Assembly: GCA_949592205.1 (NCBI GenBank)
Contig: CATIUR010000001.1
Coordinates: 241,168,250 to 241,232,249, forward strand
Origin: Helichrysum umbraculigerum
Taxonomy: Eukaryota; Streptophyta; Magnoliopsida; Asterales; Asteraceae
Reading direction: 5' to 3'
DNA: 64,000 nt
Every line of letters begins with the position of its first letter. Position 1 is the first letter of the stretch. Below, in pieces: positions 21,112 through 30,573 of the stretch. A model generated the notes under the pieces. The model was not told the origin of the DNA. It did not search any database and worked only from the letters and a program-made list of their open reading frames with translations. The translations under genes were made by a program, and so were the position numbers.

Positions 21112-22329
21112 CTAAACATAAAATATACCTGTCGCGTCACTATCAAGTCCAAAAACATTCTCTGCCGTCATTTGAAAAGCCCTTCCTGTAGCCGGTGGAA
21201 TCTTTCTCTTCTGTCCAACAGATGACGCAGAACCCGAAGCCACACTCCCAACCAAACCCGAACCTTGCATTGTCTTCTCCGGGCAGTTCAATGATCTATG
21301 TCCTTCCTTTTTACAATTCCAACAAACAAACTGTGGAAAAGTACAATCCCGCATACCATGACCAAATACCCCACACTTAACACATCTCATAGTCTCTGAA
21401 GTACACGGACCAGAATGTTTCGACTTACAATTTACACACCATGGATTACTTCCCACCGAATCATCATTATAAACTACTCTTCTAGTCTGTCCTTTGTTTC
21501 CCGAAGAACTACTCTTAACCTGTGAGGAACTATTTTCCTTGATCGTTTTACCAGAAGCTCGCATGTCACCATCTACAGATCGGGCTAAAGTAAAAGCCTG
21601 TGTAAGAGTACCTGCCAATCTTACACTAGTTCGATACTCCGGTGGTAAAGTTCCTACAAAGTGATTAATCCTCATCCTGTCATCTGGAACCCATTGTTGA
21701 ACAAAACGTAACTTCTCAGTGAATTGATTAATGAGGTCATCCATCGACATTTGTTCAGTTAACTTCAAATCCATAAACTCCTGTCTAATTCTAAGCATAT
21801 CAAACTCTGAACAAAACTGTCTACAAACCTCATTATGAAACTCTGCCCAGGAAATTCTCGATCTCTGCTCCTTTGTCAATTGCTCAGTTATAGAATCCCA
21901 CCAATTCATCGCCTGTCCCTTCAGTAATTGCACAGCATAACCAACCTTTAATTCTTCCTCACATCGACACACTTCAAACTTTTTCTCCGTATCTCTCAAC
22001 CAATTCAATGTTACTGAAGGATCATTGCCTCCTTCAAATTCCTTTGGACCACTTGCCTTAAATGTCTTAAACGAACACAACTTACTCTGTGGTGGTGGTG
22101 AAGGAAACTGATAAGCTTGCTGAGCTAACCTAGCTTGTTGTTCCAAGTACAACTGTTCTATCTTTTTAAGTCTTATCACATCATCCTCTAGTTGCAACAA
22201 GTAATCCTCTTGACTAACTTCCTCTTGATGAACATTAGAAGTACCACCCTGATTACCCTCATTGTTTCGTGGAGGTGGAAGCTCAGTTCTAGTAACATCA
22301 TTGGGAGTCGGGTTCTCGTTATCTGCCAT
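21112..22329 (-). CDS. gag: Gag protein of family B element
   Basis: About 405 codons from ATG at 22329; an upstream in-frame start would need TTG. Structural nucleocapsid precursor that packages element RNA in cytoplasmic particles. The middle (about residues 90-270) matches the retrotransposon gag fold, with VTLNWL, AVQLLKGQAMNWW and WAEFHNEV motifs. Three cysteine motifs follow: CVNCKSKHSGPC, then two canonical CCHC knuckles, CVKCGVFGHGMRDC and CWNCKKEGHRSLNC. The frame ends shortly after a GRAFQMTAE stretch, which in related polyproteins leads into protease, so pol has been deleted exactly at the protease boundary. The frame is intact, suggesting gag-only function with trans-supplied enzymes. 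Confidence 0.92.
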   Translation of the reverse strand: MADNENPTPNDVTRTELPPPRNNEGNQGGTSNVHQEEVSQEDYLLQLEDDVIRLKKIEQLYLEQQARLAQQAYQFPSPPPQSKLCSFKTFKASGPKEFEGGNDPSVTLNWLRDTEKKFEVCRCEEELKVGYAVQLLKGQAMNWWDSITEQLTKEQRSRISWAEFHNEVCRQFCSEFDMLRIRQEFMDLKLTEQMSMDDLINQFTEKLRFVQQWVPDDRMRINHFVGTLPPEYRTSVRLAGTLTQAFTLARSVDGDMRASGKTIKENSSSQVKSSSSGNKGQTRRVVYNDDSVGSNPWCVNCKSKHSGPCTSETMRCVKCGVFGHGMRDCTFPQFVCWNCKKEGHRSLNCPEKTMQGSGLVGSVASGSASSVGQKRKIPPATGRAFQMTAENVFGLDSDATGIFYV

Positions 22330-22496
22330 ACCTGTACTCACAACCAAAACACAACTTGCAACTTGTTAATCGTTAACATTCACTATACTAACCAATCCCC
22401 AAATCCCAAAGCTAATCCCACTTACCGAAATGTTTGACTAATACCGACTAGATTTGGGATTGAACATTTACAAATGCCCAATTCGCCCAAACCTAT

Positions 22497-22508
22497 GCTC
22501 TGATACCA
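22497..22508 (-). promoter_or_regulatory. PBS for initiator tRNA-Met (family B)
   Basis: TGGTATCAGAGC on the minus strand, three bases inside the 5' LTR boundary at 22512. Confidence 0.92.
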
Positions 22509-22511
22509 ACT

Positions 22512-24593
22512 TGTAAGACCCTACTTTTAAAACAAACTTATTATATAATTTATACGTTAGAAGCGCGTCCCAAAACATATACATATCCGTTATTTACAAA
22601 ACGCACCATATTAAACTTTTATCAACTTCTATTGTTACAAACCATACTACTAAATTCGGGTGTTATATTCAACTTTCCAAAACATTCTATTATCAAAAGT
22701 CAGAGTTTGCGCCTTTTTAGTCAAACACCCAGTCAACTTCTACTATCCGATCTACATCATCAACTAACCAAAATCTGCAAAACATACAACAACGAGGGGG
22801 TTAGCCTTTGCTAAGTGAATGGAACCGTAACCTACGGTTCAATCCACTTATAACAAATCTTACAACTGATAACAACAACTAGTTAAACACATAAGCACAT
22901 AACTACGTGAGGATCGGCAGTTCCTGATAATACAACTTATATAAACAACAATACCAGAAACCACGACCACTGGGCGCCATGCCATTCCCAATGATCTACC
23001 GATAGCCTGATTACTACTTTCACTGAATAGGTTAATCTTCAACTATGTGTATTCAAGTAACCTAGACAGCTACACAGTAGTAATCAAACCCAACCCGTAC
23101 GCTGACCTCACTCCAAATCATCACAACAACTTGTCACATAAAGGCATATCATATGCAGTTATGTAAAACCAACAGAACAACTTTTACAACTGGATCCATC
23201 AAACTCAATCAATATGATCAACAACTGTACAACTGAAATTAACATGGCAATAATTACAACTGAAACTATCCTGGTTACCCGTTGTAACCAAACTTGTTAC
23301 AACTGGGTTGAACCGAGGACTACGGTAACCACTCACCAAATATTATCGTCTGATCACCAACTCAGAGGTCTAACTTTACTGAGTGGTCGTCCGCTTATCT
23401 GATAATACAACAATAACAACAAGTTAGTATCTTTTTCCGTATTCCACTTCGATTCTTCAAGTTCTAACATAATCCAAAACATAACACTATTTATCATATC
23501 ATTCAACTAATTCATACTATAACATACAACAATTAAACACTTATCAATTAATCATACAATCAAAACTTAATTTGCTGAAAACACCCAGAAGCCGCCGGCT
23601 TGGGTAGGGAAGCCGCCGGCTTGGCTGAGAAGCCGCCGGCTTGGCACCCTGGCCCGCCGGTTAAATTAGCTTTTTCAACAACAGCAACAAAAGCCCTAAA
23701 TAAGCCTCTACAAACCGCCGGTTAGGGTCATGAACCCGCCGGCTTCCCCATGAAGCCGCCGGCTTGGCTCCTGAAGCCGCCGGCTTCTCCTCCCAGACCT
23801 GCACTTGCAGGTCAGTTTCCTGCACAATCCAACTACGAACAAAAAACCCAAATTTCACCAAAAACTCAGTTCCAAAATACGAATTTACTTAAAAGATGAT
23901 CACAACTTCAACCACTAACATAACCTAACATCAAACAACATATTCTAACATCTATTTCAAACATCAATCATCATCAAAATCATAAAATCATTAAACCCTA
24001 ACTTATGAACTCAAAATGAAGAACAATCATAATTCTAGCCATAATCCATCATGTAATCATCAAATATCTGTAGATAATCAACATACAACTCACTAACAAC
24101 AACTTACAAGCTTCAATTCAAACCAATCATCTATATTCATTATACACCAAATTTCTATAAAGTGTAATATGAACACCAAATTACTTACAATCTTTTGATG
24201 AGCAAGATGAGGATGTTAATGTTCTTGAATCAAAATCACAGCAACAAATTTAGTTATAGTGTTAAGGTTTTTGTGAAATCTTCAATTGAAAGGAAATGAA
24301 AACATTCAAGAAACTTTGAGAAGTTTAGGTGGTAAAGAAATGAGTCGGTCTCCACCGCCCCATCTTTTTAATTATGTTTAATATTATACCCCTTCTACAC
24401 CTATTGTCTGGAACCTGAAAATACCCGCGAGTCAAAATATTTTATTTTACCGTCGACTTTAACTTTTTTAAAACAAGTAACATTTTACTTATCACAATAA
24501 AAACTGAGGCTCTTTCACTAGTTTATTTTCAAATAAACTAACCAAACTTAATAAAATACAATTTATTTTCGGGTCCAGAAATGGGATGTTACA
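22512..24593 (-). repeat. Family B LTR, right copy (5' LTR on minus strand)
   Basis: 2082 bp, matching 18912-20993 with about two substitutions. The flanking bases at its outer edge are CTGTT (24594-24598). The other outer edge of the chain is missing, so no duplication can be checked. Confidence 0.9.
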
Positions 24594-24938
24594 CTGTTAG
24601 ACGTAACTATGATGCTAGTTAGGATCCTGCAGTATTAGATAAAAATTCAACCACAACAATTGCTCCTGAAGTTATAACGATTTCCAGGATCCTGAAATGT
24701 TATAACTTCTCAAGATAACTGCACAAATCGTGTTAGGTAGATGTATCGATTGCTGTGCCTAGATACTTATAGCGATTCTGACGCACATCTTTTCTCTTTC
24801 ATCTTCTACTTCTATCTTTCGCCGACTTATTTACAGGTATTATCTTCTCCATTCTATTTCCATTTGTGTTTCAATTTTTACTTTCCTTTGCGTCAAAAAA
24901 TGAATCCCGTTTCCGAATGTGAGTCGACCCAGCCTGAA
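24594..24938 (+). other. Flank between B and G with a gene-start-like segment
   Basis: Contains a pyrimidine-rich tract ending TTTACAG at about 24837, then an ATG at 24900 opening a frame (MNPVSECESTQPE) that is cut at 24938 by the truncated LTR of G. It reads like the leader intron end and first codons of a gene. No product can be named. It may be the other side of the gene fragment at 63307. Confidence 0.4.
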
Positions 24939-26272
24939 TTTATAATCATAGATGAAAAGTTAAACAGACATAGTTTTCAGATTATAACAATTGGGAATAA
25001 TATTTTCACAATGGATTGTGCTCACGACTTTCATAGCTTCCACGTTCCGTACTCCACACATTCGTGATGTTTCCGGCACTATACAAATGAAAGCCGTATA
25101 ACGTTACCTCCGTTGTTTGGTATCATCCCAATTGTATATTTAGATTAACATCATCACTACTATTTAAATCATGGCAAACATACAAGCAACGTAGCTAATC
25201 ACAAAGCATACCAATAAACATTTCTATCATTAATAGGTCACAAACATCAAACAAGAACATTATAACGAATTAATAATAGAAATGATAGATAATACCGATA
25301 TGTAATGCGAACTAGATAACAGCTTGTATTTCTTCGATTAATATCCAAGCATTACAACCTCTAGCCTCTACTAATTAAATTACATAGCTATTTTAAAGAA
25401 AGGGTTCTCTTCTAATCTTCCCACTAGTTCCCTAGAGAGAGAAGCTAGAGAGAGAGAACCTACCTACTATTTCTCCTCTAACTCCTAAGACTAGTGCTAG
25501 AGAGAGAAAGCTACTAACTATTCTAGTGAGAGAAAGAAAAGAGAATGGAAAATGAGGGATGAGAAATGAGAAATGAGGAGGTTAAGGCCTCTATTTATAG
25601 GCTTACAAATTACAAATTTACACTCAACACCCTCGCTCCCTATTTAACACTGAAATACACCCCCTAGCTATGAAATTTGACACCATAAAGGGGGTATACC
25701 ACCTTAAAAGGGGCGTATTCGGTAGCAAATAGGGCGTATTCGGTAGCAAACGGGGCGTATCCGGCACCATAGAGGGGGTATACCATCCCTAGAAGGGGGT
25801 ATACCACCCCCAAAAAGGAGGTATACGACCCTATAGAGGGGGTATACGGCCCCTTTGGGGGGGTATACGGCCCCTAGAGGGGTGGTGAACCCTGGGTCGT
25901 GGTCTTGTGTGCTGGATCGTAAGTCTTGCGTGCTGGATCGTAATTCGTTTGGCCATAACTTCTTCATTCTAGCTCCATTTTCAGTGTTCTTTATATCCAC
26001 GAGATCGTAATTACCTGAAGATCATAATGAGATAATCTAAGTATAATTTCAAGGTATTATGCTAAAAAGTGCTCATGGAACGTGACTGTATCGTTTATGC
26101 TTTGTTTTGTACGTTATTTCACCATTTTAAGTGATTTTTGAAGCAACGCCTTAGTTTTAGCCTTAGTAATGAATTATGGTGAAAAAGTATTGATATTGAA
26201 GGCTTTCATCCATTTTGGGGCTAAAATGGTGGGAATTAAGTACGCAGAAACGTGACTTTTTACGTCAAATCA
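24939..26272 (-). repeat. G 3' LTR, truncated
   Basis: Matches 61961-63306 but lacks the part equivalent to 60673-61960. On the minus strand it starts TGATTTGACG at 26272 and has a TATAAATAG box (complement of 25591-25599). The truncation joins the LTR directly to the flank at 24938/24939, so the original target duplication is lost. Confidence 0.88.
25690..25890 (-). repeat. GGTATACC palindrome cluster in LTR G
   Basis: About nine units of 20-28 bp built on GGGGTATAC followed by C or G, with GGTATACC palindromes and CCCC/GGGG pairing. The left part is replaced by related CGTATTCGG words. Same cluster at 62720-62920 in the 5' LTR with several substitutions. ORFs through it yield repetitive, biologically implausible peptides. 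Confidence 0.8.
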
Positions 26273-27954
26273 AATATCCCACACTTAGACGTTGCTTGTC
26301 CTCAAGCAACACTTCAACTATCCTCACTTAAAAAGATGTTTTAAGTCCGATTTTTGCGAATTAAAATATTTCTAAGAACAACCATTCTTCATACAAGTAA
26401 CTTGTTTCAGAAAATCGAGACAAATAAGATGTTTGTTCCAGAAATAAGAAATGAATGTCTTTGGGCATGCTTCTGATTCTCATGATCTTTGGCATACACA
26501 TGACTTAGGCAATCTCACCAGGTGGTCACTCAATTCACTCAAAAGTGTATCGGGTTTCCTATCATTCTAAACAAACGAAATCGCTCAAAAGCCAGTTATG
26601 CAGCATTCATCGTCATAGGCTTGATCGAGAATCAAATCTCAACCACTTAGGTGAGGACGGTGCTAATTATCCCAGGACATTCATTGGGGTTGTGTGTGGT
26701 GAGGGTTAAAGGGTATGGATAGTGGGATGTTTTTAGGTAAAAGGGTTATGCTTATCTTAGAACTTTTAAACTTTTAAGAAAAATTTTATTTAGATATGCT
26801 TTTTTTTTTATGAAAACGGAAACGGATAATGGTAAGGAGGAAAAGATAGCTATTTTGACTTCTATCTTTTTGAAAACACACGGAATATATATTTTTCAGA
26901 GATCGAAATTTTCGAGAGATTTGAAGCACTTAGCTTTATTTCTATTTTTGGCTTAGAATTTCTTTGCCAAGGAATTTCTAAGGTATTTTTATTTATTATT
27001 ATTATTATTTTTTTTTCTTTCTTACTTTCTTTTGAGATCCTTTCTTATTTTCATTTTCCAATCTTTTGTCATTTCGAATTTTACTTGGTGTCAAATTTTC
27101 ACACCTTTAGACTTTCTCGATCTTTCTGAGATTTTGATAACGGAAACGCACACGAGATATTTTAAGTAAAACACGAAATTTGTGATTTTAGAGTGAAAGC
27201 AAAAAGAATATCTAAATAGCATTTTTCAAAAATTTAATAATTCCAAGATAATATTTTGGTGGGTATGGAGGTGGATGGGGTTTTAATAAAGGGTTTTCAA
27301 GAAACGAAAAGGTTAAGGCTCAACAGGGTTTACTAGGCGGATCATCGACACTAAAAATGAGTATCGGCAGGGTTTGGCTTGAAGTGATATGAGAAAAATG
27401 GGTTTATTTCCTAGGGAATGTCAAGGTCATCTAATTGCACCTATACCGCGTACGGTACTCACCAATATGGTCTCGAAATGCATACAAGGAGCAAGTTCTA
27501 ATTCAGAAATGCATACATCGGCACACACAACAAATGAATAGTGAAGCATTTAAAATGAATGCTTTATAGGCTCAAGATACCTCACTGCAATTAATATGGG
27601 TTGTATGTGCTTAGTCATGCACTGCCCCTAAGATTATCATTTCTTAATTTGAGAAATTCCTACCTTATTTTCACTATTTTCCAAAATAACTTACTGTAAG
27701 TCCCTAGTTCTAGGATCGATAACTTCGTTATCTGTAGTATTAAGGTGCGGAATCCCTCAATACAGTGTTATCTTACTAATAACGAGTAAGTTCGTAATTG
27801 CGTTTAATAAAGCTTAACTTTAAACGAATAATATGTCAAAGCCTAGCATTAGGTTAAGTTTTCTCTGGTTTGCTGGAATCGCAGAATGCAAAAGTATATA
27901 AAAAATTGTTATGTTTTTCATCTGTGAAAAACAATATATACGTCAGCTTGTCTC
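26273..27954 (-). other. G 3' non-coding region, distal part
   Basis: Starts with the PPT region (TAAGTGTGGGATA on minus, 26275-26287), then the TTGCTTGAGGACAAGCAA hairpin (26294-26311). The remaining 1.6 kb is non-coding by eye. TSD GTCTC of solo LTR C occupies 27950-27954. Confidence 0.75.
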
Positions 27955-28829
27955 TGTAACACCCCGCAATTTAAAACGCGATTATTAACGTTAATCACTT
28001 GCATTATTAGGCTAATTCCCTACTTGAGTGAATTCACAACACATTTTAGAGGTAAGTCTAGCAAAGCCCAACTAGTTAGTACGTGTAGTATTACGTATTC
28101 GTAATTAGTTGTAATTACGTACAGAACAATTTGAAAACAAACGCGACAAAATATACGACGGTTGGTGAACAAAATTATTTAATAAAACGAAATTATTAAA
28201 TAACGTAGAAACGAATAAATATTTTGTCAAAAATATTTACCAATTTATTTTATAACGCAAAACGTCAAAACGTATAATTTAAAATAAAACAAAGTCAATA
28301 TTTTATAACTTAATTCAATTTGGTTTTATAAAAAGATTCTAATTAAAAATATAAAGAAATATGTAATTAAAATGTATTAATTTAAAATGTTGTACCAATT
28401 AACGATCGGATAAACAAACACGGAACGCAAACACGGAGGCAGAAAGTGGAATAAAACCACCTTCCACCTCCCACTTTTCTTTCATTTCTTTCATCTTTCT
28501 CTCTCTCATCTTTCTCTTTTTCTCTCTACTACAACCACCACCAACCAAAAACTACCACAAATCACCACAAAACTACGCTAAAACGACGCCGAATCACCAT
28601 ACTTCTTTGGAATAAAACGACCACGAGATCACGATCTACACTTCTACCTTTTCGGATTTCAAATCCGACACCCGTAAGTTTCCGACAAATCCCGCAAATC
28701 TCTAGATTTCGAAGCTATAATTAATATTTCATGTTTAGTATACTTAGATTACCATGTTTTAGTGTTTTATACAACCAAAAATGTCCACACCCAACCAAAA
28801 CTCGTTGATTTTTAAGCTGTTCGTCGAAC

Positions 28830-29104
28830 AGGCGACTACGTCGCTTTTGGGCCAAAAACAGTAGTGCGACGTAGTCCTTTACGTCGCATTACCCTTCCTT
28901 ACGTCGCATATAGCGACGCAACCCACTACGTCGCATTAAATTGCGGATGTCGCCTATGCGACGCAGACCCTAACGTCGCAACACCCGTATGCGACGTAGC
29001 ACGTTACGTCGCACAATTATTAAAATCGCAACAACTGCGACGCAGACCTTTACGTCGCACCCTACGTCGCACAACAACCCAGCGTCGCACCTTGCGTCGC
29101 TAAA
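28830..29104 (+). repeat. GCGACGTA/TACGTCGC palindrome cluster in LTR C
   Basis: About 20 copies of GCGACGYA or its complement TRCGTCGC in 275 bp, arranged so neighbouring copies can pair into hairpins with loops of 6-12 nt. The same motif set occurs in LTR F. ORFs across it are repeat artefacts. Confidence 0.85.
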
Positions 29105-29456
29105 AGCAGGAAGTTTAAAAACTAGTTTTCACTAAGTGTCGAACTAACCGGAAACGCATATCTTTATACGATACGATTCACGAGCTTTACAAACAATACA
29201 AACACACTTATTTTACCGAAATTAGGATTTCAAACTATCACCAACGAATCGTATACATTTTCACAAATACGAATATACAAACATAAACATTTAAACGAAC
29301 GATCTGGACATGACTTGGTTGTACAAACACTAGCATGGGTGATTAGTCTAGACATCCACATACTTATTAAATCTCGTACGTTTAGGACGTTAGGAGATTT
29401 CAGACTGTACTTGGGCTTAGGTTTGCTAGCACTCGCACGATTACTTAACTCAACAG

Positions 29457-30237
29457 GTGAGTTCACAGCCCCTACTCTTACTGTTTTTAACTACTTTTGG
29501 GGTGGAAAACATAGTCAACTGCTTTACTGATTACTGATTGCCATAACTGCTTTTACTATATGATTATTTATCATACTGTTTACTCGGACAATTAGAGTAC
29601 TTGAACTGTTAAACTGTTATACAAACTCTCACATAACTGCCTTTTGGTACACTTATACAAATTGCTTATGACTACGGTCAACTACTACAACTGTCCGTAC
29701 GATATGGTATTCCAAACAAAAACTATTATCACTATGTGAAACAAATTTGGTATCTTACCGGAGAACGACCGGTACATATTTGTAACTTGTCGGAGAACGA
29801 CCGACACTAACATGGTATCTTACCGGAGAACGACAGGTACTAACAATGTATCTCACCGGAGAACGACCGGTGCTAACTTGGTATCTTACCGGAGAACGAC
29901 CGGTACATTTGGTAACTAGTCGGAGAACGACCGACTCAAACTTTAAAACTACTGGGGAACGACCAGTAACACGTTTTCAAACATAGCATTTTGGGTAACG
30001 TCCCAACACAACTATTTCGGGCAACATCCCACATAAACTGAAACTTTTGGGCGATCAACCCACTGAACTTATACTTTGGATGACGTTCCACTAAACATTA
30101 CTCGACTATTATGGCAATTACTATCTATGAACGTATTTGGTCCAACAAATGTGACTACAAAACTTGAAACAACAACGTACAACATAAAACCTGTGGATTC
30201 ACTCAACCTAGTTATTGACTTTTACTATGTTTTTCAG
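29457..30237 (+). other. Putative LTR intron housing the hairpin array (C)
   Basis: Begins at GTGAGT after CAACAG and ends at TTACTATGTTTTTCAG, good matches to plant splice consensus. The same two landmarks bracket the hairpin zone in D, with TTTTTCAGGGAATTAG kept word for word. Splicing is inferred only from motifs. Confidence 0.45.
29756..30090 (+). repeat. Array of 11 covarying hairpins in LTR C
   Basis: Stem pairs in order: TACCGG/CCGGTA (29756), TGTCGG/CCGACA (29788), TACCGG/CAGGTA with one mismatch (29821), CACCGG/CCGGTG (29854), TACCGG/CCGGTA (29887), AGTCGG/CCGACT (29918), TACTGG/CCAGTA (29950), TTGGG/CCCAA (29991), GGG/CCC (30019), TGGG/CCCA (30048), TGGA/TCCA (30077). The first six share the 7-nt loop AGAACGA exactly; the seventh is GGAACGA; later loops drift through TAACGT and TGACGT. 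Spacing is about 31-43 bp. Outer stem bases change in matching pairs. Confidence 0.92.
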
Positions 30238-30573
30238 GGAATTAGCTGCGCATGTAAGAATCGCCAACACATGGAGAATTAGGCGACCCGTGAAGCTTTA
30301 GGATGCCAATTTTTTTGGAAAAACATATGGATTTCTTTAGTATAACTGAATTGTTTTAGTCATATTTCAGAAATCTACTTTTGTATACATATTACTTTTG
30401 ACATGTACGATTTGATAAATCGTAAACTTTGTAATTAACACTTTTGGCATCTTAATATAATTTGTTCTGTTGTAATCATAAGCTCTGATACGTATGCATG
30501 CTTTATTATTGTGACACCCCAGTACTTTAACTAAATGCTTCCGCTAAACAAAATTTGGGGGTGTTACAGTCTC

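Larger units (their letters stand above)
17970..24593 (-). mobile_element. Family B: gag-only LTR element in a tandem chain
   Basis: Minus-strand order from the right: LTR 24593-22512, internal 22511-20994 with gag, LTR 20993-18912, then a partial internal 18911-17970. The unit is 3600 bp. LTRs (2082 bp each) begin TGTAACATCCC and end GGGTCTTACA on the minus strand. By eye they differ at about two sites, so the chain is young. PBS and PPT are present. There is no RT or integrase; this matches the TR-GAG type of non-autonomous element. Confidence 0.92.
27955..30568 (+). mobile_element. Solo LTR C
   Basis: A 2614-bp LTR, TGTAACACCCC to GGTGTTACA, flanked by a perfect 5-bp duplication GTCTC (27950-27954 and 30569-30573). 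There is no internal region, so it formed by LTR-LTR recombination after insertion into G. It contains two hairpin zones: GCGACGTA palindromes at 28830-29100 and the CCGG hairpin array at 29756-30090. Donor-like sites are at 28672 (GTAAGT) and 29457 (CAG then GTGAGT), and an acceptor-like TTTTTCAG ends at 30237. Related in layout to LTR F. Confidence 0.95.

Noticed and set aside
25704..26000. ORF with repeated GAVYPP-like peptides (also 62699-63034)
   Set aside because: A translation of the GGTATACC array in LTR G; the two LTR copies encode different peptides with indels, so there is no protein-level constraint.
26275..27954. A separate pol-bearing element in the G 3' region
   Set aside because: No RT, RNase H or integrase motif is visible on either strand; the region fits the long non-coding 3' part of a LARD-like element.
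29756..30090. CRISPR-like appearance of regularly spaced repeats
   Set aside because: The conserved part is a hairpin loop, stems vary in pairs, spacers are short and related, and the DNA is plant LTR sequence.
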